Shown: positions 1 through 9,570, counted from the first letter of the stretch. The stretch is 64,000 nucleotides of DNA from CAWANF01 sp963783355 (GCA_963783355.1 CAWANF010000006.1:1-64000); one strand, 5' to 3'. Made by a program: numbers and translations. The notes: generated from the sequence alone by a model not told the origin.

Positions 1-1
1 T

Positions 2-757
2 CTGATTGGCTTCCACATGGGAACTCACAAAACCTTCAAGCAGTACTATAACTCTCTGATTCGAGCTCATTATCGGTACTTATTCCCCGGCCTGGTCAGT
101 TATCACCGATTTCTGAGTTTGCGCGAAAAAGTCTCGGTTCCTTTTATGCTCTTTCTCAAACACAAGTGTATGGGCCAGTGTACCGGACTGAGCTTTATCG
201 ATTCGACTAAGCTTAGAGTATGTGAGAATCAGCGTATACACGCCCACCGCACCTTTGCCGGGCTGGCCGAGCGGGGCCGCAGTAGTACGGGATGGTTTTA
301 TGGGTTTAAATTACATCTGATCGTCAACGAGCGGGGAGATTTACTCAGTTTTTATCTGAGCAAGGGGAATACCGATGATCGAAACTGGCGCATCATTCGG
401 CAGATGACCCAGGACCTGTTTGGTAAACTCTTTGGAGATAAAGGCTACATCAGTAAAGCCTTATTTGATACCCTGTTTAATGATGGAATTCAACTGATTA
501 CCAAACTCCGTAAGAATATGAAAGGGCATATTATGAGTCTGAATGACCGGATTCTCTTGCGTAAACGGGCCTTGATTGAAACTATTAACGATGAGTTGAA
601 GAACATGTGCCAGATCGAACATTCCAGACATCGATCGGTTAATGGATTCTTATTTAATGTCATGAGTGCTCTGGCCGCTTATAGTTTCTTTGCCAAGAAA
701 CCCTCTTTAAATATAGAACGCGTTCCGGATAATCAGCTTTCACTTGTCCCCGCTTAA
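2..757 (+). CDS. IS982-family transposase (5' end outside window)
   Basis: DDE transposase of an IS982-type insertion sequence, which cuts and rejoins the element ends. The reading frame is open to the first base of the window, so the ATG at 17 is probably internal. About 250 residues are visible against roughly 290-300 for the family. Counting from the ATG at 17, the likely catalytic residues are D62 (FIDSTKLRV), D141 (FGDKGYIS) and E188 (ALIETINDELKN). The motif RGRSSTGWFYGFKLH and the C-terminal HSRHRSVNGF block are typical of IS982. The frame runs to the stop without interruption, so the visible part looks intact. The element end follows at about 779, and the broken DeoR-type gene begins only 19 bases further on. 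No target-site duplication can be checked because the left end is outside the window. Confidence 0.9.
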   Translation: MIGFHMGTHKTFKQYYNSLIRAHYRYLFPGLVSYHRFLSLREKVSVPFMLFLKHKCMGQCTGLSFIDSTKLRVCENQRIHAHRTFAGLAERGRSSTGWFYGFKLHLIVNERGDLLSFYLSKGNTDDRNWRIIRQMTQDLFGKLFGDKGYISKALFDTLFNDGIQLITKLRKNMKGHIMSLNDRILLRKRALIETINDELKNMCQIEHSRHRSVNGFLFNVMSALAAYSFFAKKPSLNIERVPDNQLSLVPA

Positions 758-759
758 CC

Positions 760-779
760 GAACCTCACGTTAAATAGGT
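760..779. repeat. Probable right terminal inverted repeat of the IS982 element
   Basis: Just after the transposase stop lies AACCTCACGTTAAATAGGT (761-779). Read from the outside in, it starts ACC and continues ACCTATTTAACGTGAGGTTC, which fits the ACC-starting ends usual for IS982 relatives. The matching left end is not in the window, so the exact boundary is inferred. Confidence 0.5.
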
Positions 780-861
780 CTGTAACTAAATCCTAACTCA
801 GATCTTAATTATCTTTATCCCTCTTTTTACAAAAAAGGACTCATACTCCTGTGAAATATTT

Positions 862-1566
862 TTATCTGTAATAATGGTCACCAATCGGTTCTAAATCACA
901 AATAAAGGAAAAATTGTGTCTGCCAAATTTACTAGAATCCGTTACAGCAATTACCTCGTTTGATCTCTTCACCATCAAACGATTTAACTGGGCTTCCAGA
1001 GGATTAGGAGTAGTTAACCCATAATTAATATCCAATCCATCTACTCCTAAAAACAATTTATCAAAATAAAAATTACTTATGGTAGCTTCAGCTTCCGGCC
1101 CTACCAATGAATAAGATTTTTCGCGAAGAACGCCTCCTGTCATCATTACATTTAAATTATTTAGTCCGGCTAATTCCAATGCTATATTTATAGCATTGGT
1201 CATAATCGTTAGATTCTTTTTATCCTTTAAATTTATTGCGATTTCTCGGGTTGTAGTGCCTGAATCAAGAACAATCGATTCACCATCTTTAATCATGTTT
1301 GCGGCATATTGGCCTATTTTTTTCTTTTCAGCAGCGTGTAATTTTTGCTTTTCCTCTATTGATGAATCATCATAAACGCTATTTCGTAATAACGCTCCTC
1401 CATATGAACGATGAACTATTCCTTTTTTTTCAAAAAACTCCAAGTCATTTCGTATTGTGACAGAAGATACCCCAAATAAATCACTTAACTCATTAACCTT
1501 AACTTTACCATCTTCATTTAAGATCTGGATAATTCGATCACGCCGCTCAACAGTAGTCTTTTCCAT
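862..1566 (-). CDS. DeoR-family transcriptional regulator, C-terminus frameshifted
   Basis: Sugar-responsive repressor type. The N-terminal DeoR winged helix (about residues 5-58) carries RDRIIQILNEDGKV and the recognition helix region VSSVTIRNDLEFFEKKG. The sensor domain follows with the phosphosugar-binding signature IVLDSGTTTREIA. The protein ends at 234 residues, shorter than the usual 250-260. The missing end is present in another frame: from about 880 down to a stop at 798-800 the sequence reads TIITDKNISQEYESF and then a typical KRGIKIIKI tail. One extra base near 885-891 explains this. The gene lies just downstream of the UnbU-like gene (149-base gap, same strand) and could be a local regulator, but its target is not shown by the sequence. 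The DNA-binding domain and most of the sensor remain, so partial function is possible. Confidence 0.88.
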   Translation of the reverse strand: MEKTTVERRDRIIQILNEDGKVKVNELSDLFGVSSVTIRNDLEFFEKKGIVHRSYGGALLRNSVYDDSSIEEKQKLHAAEKKKIGQYAANMIKDGESIVLDSGTTTREIAINLKDKKNLTIMTNAINIALELAGLNNLNVMMTGGVLREKSYSLVGPEAEATISNFYFDKLFLGVDGLDINYGLTTPNPLEAQLNRLMVKRSNEVIAVTDSSKFGRHNFSFICDLEPIGDHYYR

Positions 1567-1715
1567 ACTTTAACTAATTATGTCTAAATTCAGCATTCTG
1601 ATGCAATCGTTATGTTTATTAAATAGAAAATAAAAGATTGAGAAGAAAGCAAATATAATTCAATCTACTTCTTTTGATAAGTAATCATAAGACATTTTTA
1701 TATTTTCCCAAAACT

Positions 1716-2540
1716 CTATTCAATGAACTTAACCTGTATTTCTTTCCATTTTAATTCGATGAACATCGCGATGGGCCCGACAATAAACAAGGCATAAAAC
1801 GGTGCATATACGGCCTGGAAATAGAAACGTAACACCATTTCGACAGCAGCTATAAGAAATGGAACAAGATATTGCCCCCAACGGCTTGATACGGTTGTGC
1901 GTGGATCGGTTATCATGAAAAATGTGAACAGCTGATACATCGGACCGGTTATGGGGGCTACTTCACCCAGGAATGGATTTCCGGATAACCAGCTCCTGAT
2001 CAATGCAAAGAACAGGAAAGAAAGAATATAAGTTGCACTGATGTGCAATCGATCGACTCTCCAGACAATGACGAAACCCAGGAACCAAATTACAATCATC
2101 GCCCAGATATTATTTCCCCACTGTATACTTAAAACAGCAACGGAATTTGATGCCAGTAAAAGTAAAGCAACGACACCAAAATTCGATGGATTCCAGATAT
2201 GACGGCCTTTATACCTTAGGACGTATTTAGAAGTGATAGATAACATGCTGCACAAAGCATAAGGCCAAAACATCGGGGAGCGAATAAGGATGCCGACACT
2301 TATTCCGGAAACATATGCGCTTGCCAGGTTTTTCCACTTTCCCGTCACTAATTTGCCCAGTATCAGTTCCGTACCAAGACTGGCACCGATAGCAATAGCC
2401 AGTTTTGGATAACCTTCAAGTATTCCATAAGAAAGCTCTGCCGCAATCAGGATAATCGTAATAAAAATAGGCGCTATATACCTCTTATCGGTATAAATCG
2501 GGATAATTCTTTTGAAAACAGACTGTAAGGTGCTACCCAT
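1716..2540 (-). CDS. UnbU-like / RnfD-NqrB-like integral membrane protein
   Basis: Polytopic inner-membrane protein of 274 residues with about seven or eight hydrophobic segments. The motifs HIWNPSNFGVVALLLL and FFMITDPRTTVSSRWGQY match the NQR2/RnfD family fold, where corresponding loops (NPaalG, mlTDPvts) surround the covalent flavin and quinone region. No other Rnf or Nqr subunit gene is nearby, so it is not part of a standard pump. It overlaps the upstream UnbV-like gene by one base (TAATG), so translation is probably coupled. The UnbU-UnbV pairing is known from enediyne gene clusters, where the function of both is unresolved. My inference is membrane electron transfer or transport linked to the UnbV/ASPIC proteins. 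The family assignment is solid at the superfamily level; the UnbU label rests on the gene pairing. Confidence 0.75.
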   Translation of the reverse strand: MGSTLQSVFKRIIPIYTDKRYIAPIFITIILIAAELSYGILEGYPKLAIAIGASLGTELILGKLVTGKWKNLASAYVSGISVGILIRSPMFWPYALCSMLSITSKYVLRYKGRHIWNPSNFGVVALLLLASNSVAVLSIQWGNNIWAMIVIWFLGFVIVWRVDRLHISATYILSFLFFALIRSWLSGNPFLGEVAPITGPMYQLFTFFMITDPRTTVSSRWGQYLVPFLIAAVEMVLRFYFQAVYAPFYALFIVGPIAMFIELKWKEIQVKFIE

Positions 2541-4342
2541 TATTTCGTTTCTGTTATTTTATGTTCCTGATCTATCGCCGGATGCCTGATAATCTGTCGG
2601 ATTCCGGATGGCCATTGAATCACAAGGCTGTCGACTTTGGTATTTTCTCCCAATCCAAAAAACAAGCGCCTTTCATTTTCAGAACAGAATCCATTACCGG
2701 CCGTAACCAATTGTTTTTGAATATTATGATTCCAGTACAATGTACCTTCGGCTCCAATGGCAGATTTATTTGACTCGACCCCCGTTAAATGAAATTCAAT
2801 CCAATGTCTTCCCGGAGTTACAGAATTTTTATAGACTAAGGCCGGGCCATTCTGATTGGCTACAATAATATCGAGCACTCCCCTGTTCCATAAATCAGCT
2901 ACAGCAACGGCACGGCTATCATAGACCTGTTTTCCTCCAACTGCATAACCAACTTCTTCAAACCGGCCATTCCCGTTATTTATCCAGATTTTATTTCTTT
3001 CATGTCCGGACAAGCTTTTCCCATTCATCGCAGGCCAGTTTTGCGTGTTATGTATGATTGAATTATTGCCTACCGCAACTTTAGAATAATCATACCAATA
3101 ACTCGGCCCTTTTGTTTTACCTGATACGTAACCGTTGGCAACATACAAATCCAAATGGCCATCGTTGTTAAAATCGCCAAACTGGGCACCCCAGCTCCAT
3201 CCCCCGATTTCAATTCCTAAATCCTCGGCAAGGTTATGATAACTAAGATCAGTTTTTTTCTGTCCCAATTGCGGGACCCATAAATTGTTTCCCTGAATTA
3301 AAACCCCGGGCTGCGAAATATTCGTTACGTAAACATCGAGATGGCCCTGGTTCAATACATCACCAAAAGAAACATTCATACCGCTTTTTGGCGCAAATCC
3401 TATCCTCGATGAGGACCCAATATCTATAAAATGCTTTCCTTTTTGATTGATAAAAACCTGGTCTACACCGTAGTCGTTAGCCAGGATCAAATCGGGATAA
3501 CCATCTCCGTTAATATCGGCGGAAGAAGCTGCCAGGGTCCATCGATGACCGCCCAGGCCTACCTGTTTTGTCACGTCTTTAAAATGCCCGTTTCCAAGAT
3601 TTTCAAACAGGAAATTTTGTCCGCCATTCTTAGCATACTCGAAACTGGTGGGCATGATATTAGTGTTCTTCAGATGCCACAGATTGATATTCCGGTTGTA
3701 ATATCCTCCTACAAATAAATCCAGCCTTCCATCATGATTATAATCGAACCAGATTGCCGTGTTGGCATTCATCCATTTGGGAAACGGAATCTGGCTGGAA
3801 ACATTAGTAAAGCTTTTGCCTTTATTATTATGAAAAAGCATCTGTTTTCCCCATTTATAGACGAAAAGATCGGGATAGCCATCATTATCATAATCTCCCC
3901 AGACAGCGCCCATGGATGTTCCTCCATCCGATGTATTTAATGATGCCAGGCCCAATTCGGGTGCAACATCTTTAAATTTCCCATTTTTCAGGTTTTCATA
4001 TAAGGCGTTTTGCGTCCCAATTCGACTATTGGTAAAATATAAATCAGGCCAACCATCATCATTAAAATCCACAACCGAAACCGATGCACCCATATCAGCA
4101 ATGATAGGCATGATATTATCAAGTTTCGGATCAAGTATAGGTGCCTGGTGGTGAAAATTTATTCCAACCTGTTTCGCAACATCCTGCAGATAAAAACCAT
4201 ATCTCTTCAGAATCTGATGGCGCTTTTGTTTCGCGATCAATTCCCGTTCGTGTTTTTGGATTTGGTTTCTGACTACCGGAAAAGCCAGCATCATAACAAA
4301 AACAATTGTTATACCGATTTTTGTTATTCGTTTACTATTCAT
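2540..4342 (-). CDS. UnbV/CRTAC1-like FG-GAP repeat protein with ASPIC domain
   Basis: Exported or membrane-anchored beta-propeller protein, 600 residues. It has an N-terminal hydrophobic anchor (about residues 8-25), then repeated FG-GAP/VCBS units with calcium-binding DxNxDGxxD loops (DFNDDGWPDL, DYDNDGYPDL, DYNHDGRLDL, DINGDGYPDL, DFNNDGHLDL). A C-terminal ASPIC/UnbV domain (about residues 525-590) contains SAIGAEGTLYW, RRLFFGLGENTKVDSLVIQWPSG. Proteins of this architecture are named CRTAC1 or UnbV-like. The exact role is unknown; the propeller suggests protein or ligand binding outside the membrane. Its start overlaps the end of the upstream TPR/ASPIC gene by eight bases and its stop overlaps the UnbU-like start, so the three are one transcription unit. 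Reading frame and length look intact. Confidence 0.85.
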   Translation of the reverse strand: MNSKRITKIGITIVFVMMLAFPVVRNQIQKHERELIAKQKRHQILKRYGFYLQDVAKQVGINFHHQAPILDPKLDNIMPIIADMGASVSVVDFNDDGWPDLYFTNSRIGTQNALYENLKNGKFKDVAPELGLASLNTSDGGTSMGAVWGDYDNDGYPDLFVYKWGKQMLFHNNKGKSFTNVSSQIPFPKWMNANTAIWFDYNHDGRLDLFVGGYYNRNINLWHLKNTNIMPTSFEYAKNGGQNFLFENLGNGHFKDVTKQVGLGGHRWTLAASSADINGDGYPDLILANDYGVDQVFINQKGKHFIDIGSSSRIGFAPKSGMNVSFGDVLNQGHLDVYVTNISQPGVLIQGNNLWVPQLGQKKTDLSYHNLAEDLGIEIGGWSWGAQFGDFNNDGHLDLYVANGYVSGKTKGPSYWYDYSKVAVGNNSIIHNTQNWPAMNGKSLSGHERNKIWINNGNGRFEEVGYAVGGKQVYDSRAVAVADLWNRGVLDIIVANQNGPALVYKNSVTPGRHWIEFHLTGVESNKSAIGAEGTLYWNHNIQKQLVTAGNGFCSENERRLFFGLGENTKVDSLVIQWPSGIRQIIRHPAIDQEHKITETK

Positions 4343-4577
4343 GATTTTCTTTTTTACCTAATCCGAACAACAACGCCTTATAAAATGGTTTAGGTGTTAC
4401 ATACCGCGTCTGATACGTTATCCAATCTGTTTTGTGTTCCTTATAAACCGGGTCATTCTTCAAGCCATTCGGTGGCGTATCATACGAGATATGTTCGTGT
4501 GACGGTAACGGAATGACCGTTTTAGAGAAAGTTGTATTATAATCCCCATCTTTCTCCCATCCGTTACTAATCATCAC
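4335..4577 (-). pseudogene. Frameshifted C-terminal part of the TPR/FG-GAP/ASPIC protein
   Basis: This 80-codon stretch is not an independent gene. Extended upstream it reads GWKRDFVMISNGWEKDGDYN, which is the natural continuation of the ASPIC lipoprotein encoded at 4574-7840. The large protein instead runs out of frame after the sequence SRPPK. The switch point is a run of five G on the + strand (C on the coding strand) at 4599-4603; one more C would restore a single frame of about 1168 codons. The stop overlaps the UnbV-like start by eight bases, as expected for the true end of the upstream gene. Confidence 0.8.
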
Positions 4578-7500
4578 AAAATCCCGTTTCCATCCTTTGG
4601 GGGCCTGCTAGCATCTTTAAACCGAAGCTGCATTTCATCCCCGGCATTCATAATTACGAAACGATCATCCACTTTATCAAGCAGAGGTTTTACATCGCCA
4701 AAACGAGTGTAATAACCAACCAAATCGGACCATTTTGGTGAGGTACCTGAAATATCCTGGTAATCAGGAACCTGGGGTGCATATTTTGATTTTTGCACCA
4801 GCTTTGAATACCCCCGATATCGCAAATTAGCAACAGCAGGTTGCATCCTGTGAGTTATAATTTTCACATCCGGACGACCTTTTGCCCACCAGATGGCATC
4901 CCAATACGTCTGCGTTGAAGTCGTCAGGCGAATTTTATGATCACCCTGCCTGTGAAAAAGTCCCGTCAGGTTTATCAACATAGTTTTATTCTTACCTTCA
5001 GGGAAGCCAAGATTCTTTTCAACGGTTTTCCAGGCTCCGTGTCCATCCGGTATCTGAACACTAAAGCCTTGCGGTGCTTCCTGTTTCCCCTGGCTTATAG
5101 CTACGTTTATAGAGCTGTCAGTCGGGTAGACCCAGCCATAAGCAACCAGCCAAAGCGGACCTTTCAATGGTAATTTATCACCTAAATCAAGGGTTATATA
5201 ATGTTTTTTTGCCACTCCCTGGTATTGCGTTAATTTGAAATGAGCTAAATAATCATTATCCCTTTTCTTCAATATTTCCGTTACATCGTTTCCATTTTCA
5301 TCCCATGCGTGTACTAAGTTATGAAGCGGGCCGGTCACATATACCTTCATTTCAGGCGGCGGAAACGAGAAACGTTCGTCAACAAAAATATTTGTATTCT
5401 TAGGGTGATCTACACTCATGAGCGACAGATAATCAAAAAAGTGAGTCTCCCATAATTCTGCAGTAACACTTAAGTCATAAAATCCGTCTTTGGGCTGTAA
5501 CTGATCACCACGAATTTTAACCCAGTCCTCTGGTTGTCCAAGGCTCGCTGTCTTCTGGGCATTAATTCGTAATCCCATAGGAGAACGCCATAACAGATCC
5601 GTAATAAAATTCATTTTCTTCCCATTAAATGCAAAGAGCCACGGACAAGAACCTTTTAGGGTTTGCCGGTTAGTGAGAGTTTTATTCCTGCCCAGTTCTG
5701 CAAATTCTGCTTGAACAGATCCGTTTGGCCAGATTATCCGCAATAAATCGGCTTTTTCATAGGTCCCCAAACCAAAATGTACAAGTGGTGAAGTTATAGG
5801 CTGCCGCTGGTAAATCAATCCTGATCTTGCTTCCAATATACCGCCGATGCCAAATGAATTTATTCGGCGATCTCCAAGAGCACCTGAAGCACGCGGCCGA
5901 ATAATCTCGCCATGATATTTTGATGAACCGGAATTTATCCATTCACTTGCATTACCATTATCAGACATGCCAATGGCATCGAGGCGCCCGTTCCCTTTCA
6001 TATCGCTAAGCGAATAAACCGTTCCGCTTATCACTTTGTTCCAGGCAAGATAAGAACCGTCTTGTTTTCCCAGCCAGATACGTGTCTTTCCACCCGTCGT
6101 TACGATAATGTCGAGCCGGCCATTGTTATCCATGTCCTGCACATATACATGCGAATTATTTATACCGGCAGAAGCAGGCATCTTAATCCATTTCACAAGT
6201 GGTTCAACTTTCCAATGGTCACTATCATGGTAAATTCGAACAACTTCCCCATTTCTTTTCAAAGCAACCACGTCAAAATGGGCGTCTTCATCAACATCCG
6301 CAATAGTGAACGCCAGTATATCATCAGGTAATTTTTCGGGAACTTGTTCGAATTTACCCAAACGTTGATTCAAATATAGTTTTAACCGGCCATTGTTATC
6401 CAGGATGGCAGCATCAGGATCTCCATCTTCATCTAAATCGGCCCACTGGAAATCATTTATTTCGGAGTCCCGGGTAATAAACTGGATTTTAGTAAAAGTC
6501 CCATCACCATTATTTCTCAATACAAACGAATTACCCGTTTCAGGAGCCAGGATCAGATCCAGATCCCCATCCATATCGATATCTGCACGCCAAACAGACC
6601 TGTAATGTCCATTAATTACAGACCGGGGAAGGTTTAGTGAGGAGGTGACATTTTTGAAATGATTTTTTTTATCCTGCTGATACAATTTGATGCCTTTGGA
6701 ACCCGCAAAAAACAAATCGTTCAGAAAATCATAGTTATAATCCAGTATAGTTATTTCATGCGGATTGGAAACTTCAGAACCGGGAAAGACAAAACTTTTA
6801 CCATTATCTAAATAGATTTTATTACCTGAAGCGAACAGCACATGAGGAATACTATCACTCTGAAGGGAAACTGTACGCACGAATTTTACGTTTTTAGGTT
6901 TATTTAACGATATTGGTTTTGCATTCATCACGAATTCTGAATCAACAGGACTTGACGACGCTTTTGGATTAGGTAAACGGATAAAATGAGGAATCACAAA
7001 ACCTATCTGACTTGGAAGAAGTTGAACAGCATTTAAATCATTCTGGTATTCCGGTAGCTGACGCAAAACATGATCCAGAAATGCTATTTCAGTGGATAAA
7101 TCGTTTTTCTTAGCCGACGAAATATTCCCTAATAGATTATCAAGGCGGGTTTTAGCATCTGATGGCCAACTTGAATCCCTGGCAGATAATTTTTGCAGCA
7201 GTGATTTCGCTTCTACTCTGTTTTCTTGCCCGATAGCAAACCTGATTTCCTCGATAATGACAGCCAGGTTTCCGGGTTGCAATTTTTGCAGTTTTTTAAA
7301 TAAAACAGGTATTTTCGTTGAATTATCTGTATTCCCCTGCCGTTCATATTCTTTTATCAGAGAAAATAATATTAAAGAATTATCCGGAGAATATTTTGCC
7401 GCCATCTCCATATCATTTATGGCACCCTGGATATCCCCGTTGTTACTATTTAGCAAACCCTGCAGAAATTTAATGCTTCCATTTTGGGGAGCGAGCGAAG

Positions 7501-7840
7501 CCGCTTTATCCAGGTATTTTTTAGCATTTTCAGTATTTCCCATTCTCAAGGCAAAAACACCGATATTGGCCCACACCGATGGTTCGTCCGGATATAATTT
7601 TGTGATATCGAACATCTTGTTATAAGCAAAAAAAGCCTGATCTGCCTGTTCTGCGGCTAGACTTATATAAAAATCAGACACTGCCTTTTTATAATTCTCG
7701 GACGAGGATATAATTTCGGGGGACTTCTTTGCTTCACGATGGCAACCGCTAAATATATTAGAAGCAAATACTATAATAAATACTGTAACAGCACTTGTTG
7801 CGAACGAGCGGTTAATTAAATACACTTTAAATAAACTCAT
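4574..7840 (-). CDS. Large TPR / FG-GAP / ASPIC lipoprotein (frameshifted near its end)
   Basis: Exported protein, 1088 codons in this frame and about 1168 if the frameshift at 4599-4603 is repaired. The N-terminus is a lipoprotein signal peptide with lipobox ending IFSGC at about residue 33. It is followed by tetratricopeptide-like repeats (about 70-240; for example PSVWANIGVFALRMGNTENA), then FG-GAP/VCBS propeller repeats (about 350-640; DIDMDGDLDLIL, DLDEDGDPDAAI, DMDNNGRLDIIV). An ASPIC segment follows with RINSFGIGGILEARSG and VHFGLG. The remaining 400 residues form a poorly characterised C-terminal domain. It is the first gene of an overlapping three-gene unit with the UnbV-like and UnbU-like genes, 173 bases downstream of the FAD enzyme gene. 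Its size and repeat types suggest a periplasmic scaffold or binding protein; no enzymatic motif is visible. The 173-base gap may hold its own promoter. Confidence 0.85.
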   Translation of the reverse strand: MSLFKVYLINRSFATSAVTVFIIVFASNIFSGCHREAKKSPEIISSSENYKKAVSDFYISLAAEQADQAFFAYNKMFDITKLYPDEPSVWANIGVFALRMGNTENAKKYLDKAASLAPQNGSIKFLQGLLNSNNGDIQGAINDMEMAAKYSPDNSLILFSLIKEYERQGNTDNSTKIPVLFKKLQKLQPGNLAVIIEEIRFAIGQENRVEAKSLLQKLSARDSSWPSDAKTRLDNLLGNISSAKKNDLSTEIAFLDHVLRQLPEYQNDLNAVQLLPSQIGFVIPHFIRLPNPKASSSPVDSEFVMNAKPISLNKPKNVKFVRTVSLQSDSIPHVLFASGNKIYLDNGKSFVFPGSEVSNPHEITILDYNYDFLNDLFFAGSKGIKLYQQDKKNHFKNVTSSLNLPRSVINGHYRSVWRADIDMDGDLDLILAPETGNSFVLRNNGDGTFTKIQFITRDSEINDFQWADLDEDGDPDAAILDNNGRLKLYLNQRLGKFEQVPEKLPDDILAFTIADVDEDAHFDVVALKRNGEVVRIYHDSDHWKVEPLVKWIKMPASAGINNSHVYVQDMDNNGRLDIIVTTGGKTRIWLGKQDGSYLAWNKVISGTVYSLSDMKGNGRLDAIGMSDNGNASEWINSGSSKYHGEIIRPRASGALGDRRINSFGIGGILEARSGLIYQRQPITSPLVHFGLGTYEKADLLRIIWPNGSVQAEFAELGRNKTLTNRQTLKGSCPWLFAFNGKKMNFITDLLWRSPMGLRINAQKTASLGQPEDWVKIRGDQLQPKDGFYDLSVTAELWETHFFDYLSLMSVDHPKNTNIFVDERFSFPPPEMKVYVTGPLHNLVHAWDENGNDVTEILKKRDNDYLAHFKLTQYQGVAKKHYITLDLGDKLPLKGPLWLVAYGWVYPTDSSINVAISQGKQEAPQGFSVQIPDGHGAWKTVEKNLGFPEGKNKTMLINLTGLFHRQGDHKIRLTTSTQTYWDAIWWAKGRPDVKIITHRMQPAVANLRYRGYSKLVQKSKYAPQVPDYQDISGTSPKWSDLVGYYTRFGDVKPLLDKVDDRFVIMNAGDEMQLRFKDASRPPKDGNGIL

Positions 7841-8013
7841 ATATAAAAAATAAAATAATAACTACTTATCAGGCTTAAAGAGAGAATCGCACAGTTGCAT
7901 TTTAAATAAAAAAACAGGTTTCTCATAAACTTCCATCCTATTATTCTTATATCGGTATGTAAAAATATGATTATAGATCTTTATACACATATCTGATTAC
8001 CAATATTTAAGAA

Positions 8014-9558
8014 TCATTTATAGAATCCTGAACGATTTAAATAATCCTGAATTTCTTCCGGGGTTGCCCGAAGTTTTTCAGCATTTTCCAGCATATCCAC
8101 CGCTTTTACGGGATACCAGTTTTTAAGCTGCTTACTTAATCCTGCAACATCAATTTTCCGGACGGCATGATAGATATCGTTTATCAACTCATTCTTCTCG
8201 CGATCCGTTTGTACCCATAATGCCCGATCATAACATTTCCGGAATACGGGTCCAACGTCCGGAGCATCTTCTAAAAGAAAAGATGTCGCTAAATCAGGTT
8301 TTCCCAACCGGATGACAGATTCACTATAGCTTGCCGCTGCAAAATAGAGCAAGCTGATCGCTGAAAAGAGATTGAAATCATCAAAGTGGGTCTGAAGCGC
8401 CGTGATCATCCTTGCAGACGTTTCCATTTCTTTTTGGGTCATGAATGCATAATTGTCCAATAAATTTTGAACAGATTCTCCTTTCTTTAAGTATTTAAAA
8501 ACATCACCCATCCTCAAGATTCCGCGAAGATTTAAGGGAAAGCCTGTAGACATCAATGGATCAACAAAACCGGCTGCAGATGGCAGCATAGCCCAATTTT
8601 GCCCTGTTATCACATCACTTCGAAATGACATTTGCGGCAAATACCAAAATGGATACATGGTTTCAGCATGTTTAAACAGATCATTAACCGACGGGAAGTT
8701 TTCAAGTAGCCGGTGCCATGCCACGTCACCTTCCCACAACTTATATTCCCTGGCCTTTTCCTCATTGAGCGACACACCGGCACTCACAATTCCATTATTA
8801 AATTTCAGCATCCAAATCCAACCTCCATCGAAAATATGATGTATGGCTGAATCATCCGGATTATACGGCAGAAATCGTCGTTCTTCCGGTTCAATCCAGT
8901 CCAGCACCGGACCCACATTTTTAAAATGATTATATAAACTATGCCGGTTAGGTATATTGGGAATTGGTTTTTGAGATAATTTCAATTTTTTATAAATAAA
9001 TCCACCCAAACCGGAAGCATCAACCAAAAAACGTGCGGATATATTCTGTTTCACCCCTTTTCTTTCAACCACAAGATCCACATTACCTGAAAAGTCTGCT
9101 TCCAGAATATCTGATTTATCACTGTAAATGATTCCGTGTTTTTGTGCAATATCAACAAGCAATTGGTCGAAATCCGGACGATACCAATGGGTGTCCGCCA
9201 GTCGGTTATGAGGATTTGCGGCCACAAGCAATTGATTTTCATGATTCTCATTATCAAGAAAGGGTTCATCCCAATTATGATGAAAAAATGAGAATCCTCT
9301 TTTAAGGCCTACGGGAATTTCAGGATATTTCGCCTGCCAGCTCCCCCATTTACTTAAATATCTGACTTCAGGCAGATCATATTCATCACATAACGACTCC
9401 AGGTACAAATTTGTCAGGGGTGTGGTTGATTCTCCAATAACAAATCGCGGGTGGCTTTCCTTTTCAATCATCATTACAGAAAGCCCCAATTGATGTGCTA
9501 TCAAAGCTGTCAACGAACCGCCAAACCCAGAACCAACGACAACAACATCTATTTTCAT
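8014..9558 (-). CDS. FAD-dependent oxidoreductase, tryptophan-halogenase-like
   Basis: Flavoprotein monooxygenase/halogenase superfamily, 514 residues. The Rossmann dinucleotide motif GSGFGGS is at residues 8-14, IGESTTPLTNLYLE follows at about 42, and the second FAD segment LPSAAGFVDPLMSTGFPLNL is at about 325-345. These match flavin-dependent halogenase-like enzymes. The halogenase hallmark WxWxIP is only partly present (GGWIWMLKF), so halogenation is not supported directly; hydroxylation or oxidation of a carrier-bound or small substrate is equally possible. It starts 12 bases after the radical SAM gene and is the third gene in the order Asn-synthase-like, radical SAM, FAD enzyme. That gene company implies tailoring of a small molecule or peptide. 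FAD binding is confident; the reaction is not. Confidence 0.85.
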   Translation of the reverse strand: MKIDVVVVGSGFGGSLTALIAHQLGLSVMMIEKESHPRFVIGESTTPLTNLYLESLCDEYDLPEVRYLSKWGSWQAKYPEIPVGLKRGFSFFHHNWDEPFLDNENHENQLLVAANPHNRLADTHWYRPDFDQLLVDIAQKHGIIYSDKSDILEADFSGNVDLVVERKGVKQNISARFLVDASGLGGFIYKKLKLSQKPIPNIPNRHSLYNHFKNVGPVLDWIEPEERRFLPYNPDDSAIHHIFDGGWIWMLKFNNGIVSAGVSLNEEKAREYKLWEGDVAWHRLLENFPSVNDLFKHAETMYPFWYLPQMSFRSDVITGQNWAMLPSAAGFVDPLMSTGFPLNLRGILRMGDVFKYLKKGESVQNLLDNYAFMTQKEMETSARMITALQTHFDDFNLFSAISLLYFAAASYSESVIRLGKPDLATSFLLEDAPDVGPVFRKCYDRALWVQTDREKNELINDIYHAVRKIDVAGLSKQLKNWYPVKAVDMLENAEKLRATPEEIQDYLNRSGFYK

Positions 9559-9570
9559 ATTACGGTAACT

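Noticed and set aside
1716..2540. Part of a complete Rnf or Nqr respiratory complex
   Set aside because: No other Rnf/Nqr subunits are present; the neighbours are ASPIC proteins.
7092..7625. 177-codon ORF on the + strand
   Set aside because: Antisense to the ASPIC lipoprotein; composition and lack of ribosome site show it is a shadow.
8014..9558. Naming the FAD enzyme a tryptophan halogenase
   Set aside because: The WxWxIP motif is only partly kept; halogenation cannot be claimed from sequence.
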